Shown here: in pieces, positions 59,090 to 64,000 of the stretch
How the letters are laid out: each line of letters starts with the position of its first letter
Numbering within the stretch: position 1 is the stretch's first letter
Assembly (NCBI RefSeq): GCF_030272615.1
Contig: NC_081411.1
Span: 836,556,136 to 836,620,135 of the forward strand
DNA: 64,000 nucleotides
Origin: Cryptomeria japonica
Taxonomy: Eukaryota; Streptophyta; Pinopsida; Cupressales; Cupressaceae
Reading direction: 5' to 3'
Notes under the pieces: model-generated
What the model was told of the DNA's origin: nothing
Database searches by the model: none
What the model saw: only the letters and a program-made list of their open reading frames with translations
Made by a program: the position numbers and the translations under genes

Positions 59090-60844
59090 ATGATGAAGAG
59101 GGAAGGCCCAAAGTTCAATAGGGAAAACTTTGGTATATGGAAAGATAGGATGAAGATATTCATCAAAAGCATGGGTGTTCAACACTGGAGTTATGTTGAA
59201 AATGTATATGTTGTTCCTACTGGTACTCTCACTGATGATCAAAAGCAAGAGATATAAGAAAATGGGCAAGTCATGGAAGCCTTCATCAGTAGTCTATTTG
59301 ACATTGAGTTTATTGATGTTCAGGACAAGGCAAATCCCAAAGAAGTATGGGATCCTCTTGAAAATATCTATGGTGGTGATGAGCATGTTAAACAGGCTAA
59401 GGAAGAGAGCTTGAGAGGAAAGTTTGAAGACATGAGGATGGTTGAAGGAGAGACCATTCAGTAGTATGAAATAAGAATCAAAACAGTTGTTGGAGAAATA
59501 AAGAGTGCAGGTGGCAAAATAGAAGATTCCACTATGGTCAGTAAAGTCCTGAGATCCCTGTTGCTAGTCTATGCAATAAGGGTTGTTGCTATTCAAGAGC
59601 TGAGTTCAATAGACAAGTCTAAGGCATCCTTGGACTCCATCATAGCCAAGCTGACAGCCTATGAGCTAAACAGTTTTGATGGTAGTGTTCAAAAGATAGA
59701 ATCAGCTTTTAAAGCTTCTACTATACCATCTAGAAAAGGAAAAGAGACTAGCACTAGTGGGGAACCTAATCAAAATAGAGAAATGAAGGATGAGGAGTTT
59801 CTGATGGAGTTTGAAGCTCTTCTTGCCAAGAGATTTACAAAAGGAACCAGTAAATACAAAGGTAAGATTCCTTTGAAATGTTTCTCTTGTAACCGGATAG
59901 GACATATTGCTATGAACTATGCTAATAGTGACAACAAGGATAAACCGGAAAGGTTCAAGAAATTCAAAGGAGAAAACTGGAGAAATTGTTTTGTGGCAGT
60001 TGATGAAGGTATCACAAATGAGGAATCAGAAGATGAAGAGAATGAAGACATTATGTTTGTTGTTGTAAAGGAAGATGTGGCAGACAAGAAGGCTCTTGTC
60101 TCCTGGTTTGAAAATTCAAATGAGTGGATCATTGATAGTGGTTGTTCTCACCATATGACTAGTGACCGGAGCAAGTTTCTATCCTCAGAAGAGTATGATG
60201 GTGGTGTGGTTCGCTTTGGCAATGATGCACCATGCATGGTCAAAGGCAGAGGGTCCATCTCATTGAATGGAAAGAGTAGTGTTGACAATGTGTATTGGGT
60301 TGATGGTCTCAGACACAACCTTCTAGGTGTTGCCCAGTTAAATGATAGTGGCCTCACTCTACAATTCAAGAATGGAGTTTGCAGAATCAAAGGTGAATAT
60401 GGTAAATTGGTAGCCACTGGCATGCAAACTAAAGGTAACCTATTTCATCTAAATGCAAATATAAGTACATGTCTTATGGCTAAGATTGATGATAGCTGGA
60501 TATGGCATAAGAGATTCTGCCATGTGAACTTTGACAACATTGTGAAGGCTAGTAAGATCAAGGCAGTTAGAGGGTTGTTGGTGTTGAGCAAACCGGATAA
60601 TACCTTGTGTAGAGAATGTCAATTGGGGAAAATGTCTTCCTCAACCTTTAAAGGTAAATCTTTCACTGCTGACAACTTGCTTGATCTTGTGCATACTGAT
60701 CTATGTGGTCCTATGAAAACTAGAAGTGTGCCGGGTGATAGGTACTTCATGATTCTCAGTGATGACTACTCAAGAATGATGTGGGTCACATTCTTGAAAG
60801 ACAAGTCTGAAGCTTTTGGGAAATTCAAAGCATTTAGAGCATGA
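59090..60844 (+). pseudogene. R Gag, protease and integrase N-terminal half
   Basis: The ATG at 59090 reads MMKREGPKFNRENFGIWKDR, the copia UBN2 Gag. Stops lie at about 59255 and 59462 in the same frame. The knuckle CFSCNRIGHIAMNY (near 59880) has lost its last Cys. The protease is WIIDSGCSHHMTSD (60125), catalytic Asp present. The integrase finger has HKRFCH and CRECQLGKM (60505-60625), with the first catalytic Asp in VHTDLCGPM (60695). The frame is lost at 60844 (…KAFRA stop). Confidence 0.9.
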
Positions 60845-61470
60845 GGTGGAGAAGGAAAGCAGTAAAAGGATCAAATGTCTCAGAACTGATCAAGGAGGAG
60901 AATTCACTTCCAGTGAATTTAACAAGTATTGTGAAGAATTTGGCATCAAGAGACAACTGTCTGCCCCCCAGACTCCATAGCAAAATGGCCTAGTAGAGAG
61001 GAATAACTGAACTGTGGTTGAAGCAGCTAGAACCATGTTGATCCAAGGAAAGGTTGCTCACACATTTTGGAGAGAAGCAGTGAGCACTGTAGTTTACACT
61101 ATGAACTGGGTACTCATCAAAAAGGGTAAGGACAAAACTCCTTATGAGTATTGGACCAGTAAGATTCCTATGGTAAACTACTTTAATGTATTTGGTAGCA
61201 AATGTTACATCAAGAGGAGTGAACATTAGGGAAAATTTGAAGCTAAATGTGATGAAGGAATATTTCTAGGATATTCCACCAAGAGTAAAGCTTACAAATG
61301 CTACAACAATAGGACTCAGAGAATTATGGAAAGCATCAATGTAAAAGTTGATGAATCCTCTGAGAAGACTGAGAAAACTGGCAGTGAGCAAGTTGTAAAT
61401 GAACTGGTTGCAACCTTCTGGGAACTGGTTGTCAGTCAACCTAGTACCAGTAACAGTGTTCCTAACCGGT
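60842..61470 (+). pseudogene. R integrase C-terminal half
   Basis: Shifted frame relative to the preceding part. The second catalytic Asp is in CLRTDQGGEF (60880) and the Glu in NGLVERN (60990). A TAG at 60978 sits inside the TPQQNG motif. It continues EAARTMLIQGKVAHTFWREA and FGSKCYIKRSEH with a stop at 61227, then FLGYSTKSKAYKCYN. Another frame change comes before the RT. Confidence 0.88.
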
Positions 61471-63178
61471 GAATGTTGATACTGATGAAGATGACGATGT
61501 AGAAGAAAAGCAAGAAGAACTGGTTAAGACCATTCCTTGGTATGTCAAGTTGAATCATGATCCCAAGCAGATCATAGGTGATAAGAATGCAGGATTCCTT
61601 ACTAGAAGAAAGATCAGAGAAAACTTATGTATGATCTCTGAATTTGAGCCTAAGTCATTCAAAGAGGCTCATAAAGATGAAGACTAGATCAAGGCAATGG
61701 AAGAAGAACTTGACCATATAGAGAAAAATGGTACATGGTCCTTGGTACCCAGACTAGAGCATAAAAATGTCATTGGCACCAAATGGGTGTTTAGAAATAA
61801 GTTGAATGAGGATGGTACAATGATTAGGAATAAAGCTAGACTGGTATGCAAAGGATATGCTCAACAAGAAGGTGAAGACTATGGGGAAACCTTTGCTCCT
61901 GTTGCCAGATTGGAAGGAGTTCATATGCTTCTTGCATATGCAGCTTTTAGGAGATTCAAAGTATATCAAATGGATGTAAAATCTTCATTCCTAAATGGTG
62001 TACTTGAAGAGGTATATATTGAGTAACCAGATGGGTTTACCCTATCTGAAGATAGTGACATGGTGTGTAGGCTACATAAAGAATTATATGGTCTAAAGCA
62101 AGCACCTAGGGCATGGTATGAGCGCCTACATTCCCATCTTGTGAAGATTGGATTTGAGAGAACAAGTGAAGATAGCGATATCTACTTGAAGTCTAAAGAA
62201 GATCAGATTCTGATCTGTGAAGTTTTTGTTGATGACATTACCTTTGGAGGAGATGACAAGATGAGTCATGAGTTTTCTGATGAGATGAAGAAAGAGTTTG
62301 AGATGTCACTCATAGGAGAGATTAAGTTCTTCATTGGACTGCAGATCCAGTAGATGAAAGATGGAATCTTCATCACTCGGTCCAAATATGTCAAAGAGGT
62401 GTTGAAGACTTTTGGCATGGAAGATAGCAAACCAGTTGGTACACTAATGGTGGCTGGTTACAAATTGACAAAGGAGGATGATTCTACACTGGTTGATGAG
62501 AAGGAATACCAGTCAATAATTGGTAAGTTGCATTATGTAGTGCATAGCAGACTGGATATTGCACATGCAGTTGGCATCACTGCAAGGTTCCAGAAGAGTC
62601 CAAGAGAATCTCACTTGAGTGCAGTCAAGCGGATTCTTAGGTATCTGAAGGGATCAATTGACTATGGATTGTGGTAACCATACAACAATAATTTCAATCT
62701 GAAAGTATTCATAGATGCTAATTGGGCTAGTAATGTGGATGACCGAAAGAGCACAACCAGTGGTGCATTCTTTCTTGGTGGTAGACTGGTCTCATGGATG
62801 AGTAAAAAGAAAAGTTGCATCTCTCAGTCTATAGTGGAAGCGGAGTATGTTGCAGCCTTCATGAACTGCACTTAGACAATCTAGATGAAGCATGTACTAG
62901 AAGGCTTCAATATCCCTATATCTAAACCGATAAGTATATTCTGTGATAACACAAGTGCTATCAATATATCAAAGAATCTAGTTTTACATTCTAGAACCAA
63001 GCATTTTGAGCTTAAGTATCATTTCTTGAGGGAAAAGGTTCAGAATAAAGAGATTGCACTGGAGCATGTGTCTAGTAAGGAGCAGTTAGCAGACATATTC
63101 ACCAAGCCTCTCCCAAAGACAACATTTGTGCATTTGAGAGATGAATTAGGGGTATTGCCCCTTCAGGAGGTTAACTAA
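61469..63178 (+). pseudogene. R reverse transcriptase and RNase H
   Basis: Single frame with stops at about 61685, 62024, 62351, 62675, 62873 and 62882. The copia RT core reads [50 protein letters not shown] and [11 protein letters not shown], with the catalytic box FVDDI (62228; usual YVDD). Then LYGLKQAPRAWYERL and RYLKGSIDYGLW. RNase H: VFIDANWASNVDDRKSTTSG, EAEYVAAFMNC, CDNTSAINI, FTKPLPK, ending LPLQEVN at 63178. The dead frame is complete in domain terms. Confidence 0.92.
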
Positions 63179-63317
63179 AAGTGATTGTTCCACATCAGTC
63201 AGGTACTGAAAAGACAAATCTTTGGTTGTTTGGTGTGTTTAAGGATGCTACTCCTCAGGAGGAGCAGCATGATGGAACAGTGATGATTGTACCTCCACTT
63301 TGGCATTGTTGTCAAAG

Positions 63318-63473
63318 GGGGAGAAGGAGTGAAGCGAAAAGATATCTGTAGCAAATGGGGAGAAGGAGTGAAGCGAAAAGATATCTGCAGCAAATGGGGA
63401 GAAGGAGTGAAGTGAAAAGATATCTACAACAAATGGGGAGAAGATGTGAAGCAGAGAAGATATCTTTTGTATA
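63318..63473 (+). repeat. 39-bp tandem repeat of R, four units
   Basis: Starts at 63318, 63357, 63396 and 63435, one unit more than in R'. Each opens with GGGGAGAAG. Confidence 0.92.
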
Positions 63474-63487
63474 TTGTCATCAATGCC

Positions 63488-64000
63488 AAAGGGGGAGATT
63501 GTTGGCATTATGTGAACTGGCATGAAGACATAATGATATTGTATGTTTGCATTGATGTCAATATGAGACATAGTGTGAACCGGCACATGTGATAACTGAA
63601 GAAAGAGGTACCAACATATGTATGAACCGGTTTATATGCCAAAGTGAAGTGGCACATTTGTTCAAGGTGAACCGGCATGTAGTTATGTGAACCGGCACAT
63701 GGAAGCATTATATGGTTACCGGTTGGTAGGTAGCTTCCACTTCGGGGTTTCTGGATGGAGCAACTCAAGTGACTCAATTGGTGATCTTTGTGTGATGAGT
63801 TAGCAGTATGATGGAGGATAGATTGTGTTGCCATGTAAGCTTTGTGCACGTGAAGGATCTTGCATGAAGAAGACTATTTCTATCTACCTTGAGAATGTGC
63901 GAAGTATGTCAAATGGTGATAACGCATGATGGGTTATCAGCCGCCATGAAAATGGTGGATAATGGATGATGGAGAATGTCTTTAGATCAACTCAAGACTA
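63488..64000 (+). repeat. Polypurine tract and 3' LTR of R (cut by window end)
   Basis: AAAGGGGGAGAT (63488-63499) abuts the LTR starting TGTTGGCATTATG at 63500; only 501 of about 1,577 bp are inside the window. Confidence 0.9.

Larger units (their letters stand above)
57444..64000 (+). mobile_element. Element R: Ty1/copia retrotransposon, runs off the window
   Basis: The 5' LTR is 57444-59020, followed by a perfect tRNA-iMet primer site (59023-59034), Gag, protease, integrase, RT and RNase H in copia order, then repeats, a polypurine tract and the start of the 3' LTR at 63500. The primer site, the repeated polypurine tracts and the CACCCCCCCTCTCAG LTR end suggest a Sirevirus-like element. 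Numerous stops and at least two frameshifts break it. A target duplication cannot be checked. Confidence 0.92.

Noticed and set aside
1-64000. CRISPR array, bacterial operon, phage or defence system
   Set aside because: No regular spacer-repeat array, no ribosome-binding-site operon layout; everything fits plant LTR retrotransposons.

Overview
This window looks like intergenic DNA of a large land-plant genome, possibly a gymnosperm, although nothing in it fixes the species. It is AT-rich and has no intact host gene. Almost all of it is LTR retrotransposons inserted into one another. The plant signals are Ty3/gypsy elements with a second (archaeal-type) RNase H and a DGG protease motif, as in the plant Tat lineage; Ty1/copia elements with tRNA-iMet primer sites and repeated AAAGGGGGAG polypurine tracts, as in plant Sirevirus-like elements; and a plant mobile domain (PMD) gene relic.

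Layout. 1-7029: a long broken minus-strand reading frame (700-4176) of the plant transposon-protein type, with a degenerate ~130-bp repeat behind it. 7030-35639: element P (plus strand), split by element M (minus strand, 11811-32868), which is itself split by a complete 14.4-kb Ty3/gypsy element G (15571-30004). A solo LTR, S, sits at 33845-34757 inside P. P, M, G and S each have a matching 5-bp target duplication (catat, gaaaa, gttac, tcata), so the order of insertion is clear. 35640-47538: the 3' part of a second gypsy element, H, carrying a minus-strand PMD gene relic; its 3' LTR is split by element Q (40805-47430). 47782-57443: a chimeric copia element (T-type front, R-type tail), split by a truncated minus-strand gypsy element V (48659-55133) flanked by a perfect 82-bp repeat. 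57444-64000: copia element R, which shares its first LTR with the chimera; its second LTR runs off the window.

The most unusual content is the P/M/Q family. With nested insertions subtracted the three copies are about 6,629, 6,619 and 6,626 bp. Each has LTRs, a tRNA-iMet primer site and a polypurine tract, but no protease, integrase or reverse transcriptase. Each instead carries ORF1 (coiled coil plus four CCHC zinc knuckles) and ORF2 (about 1,100 codons, no recognised enzyme). Between the two ORFs lies a conserved candidate promoter: a GTTAAGT-N4-ACTTAAC palindrome about 38 bp before a TATA box that is itself about 145 bp before the ORF2 start. The family probably borrows its enzymes from a copia element such as R. 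In M, ORF1 is uninterrupted; nearly every other coding region here is broken, often by stops that look like C-to-T decay of methylated DNA.
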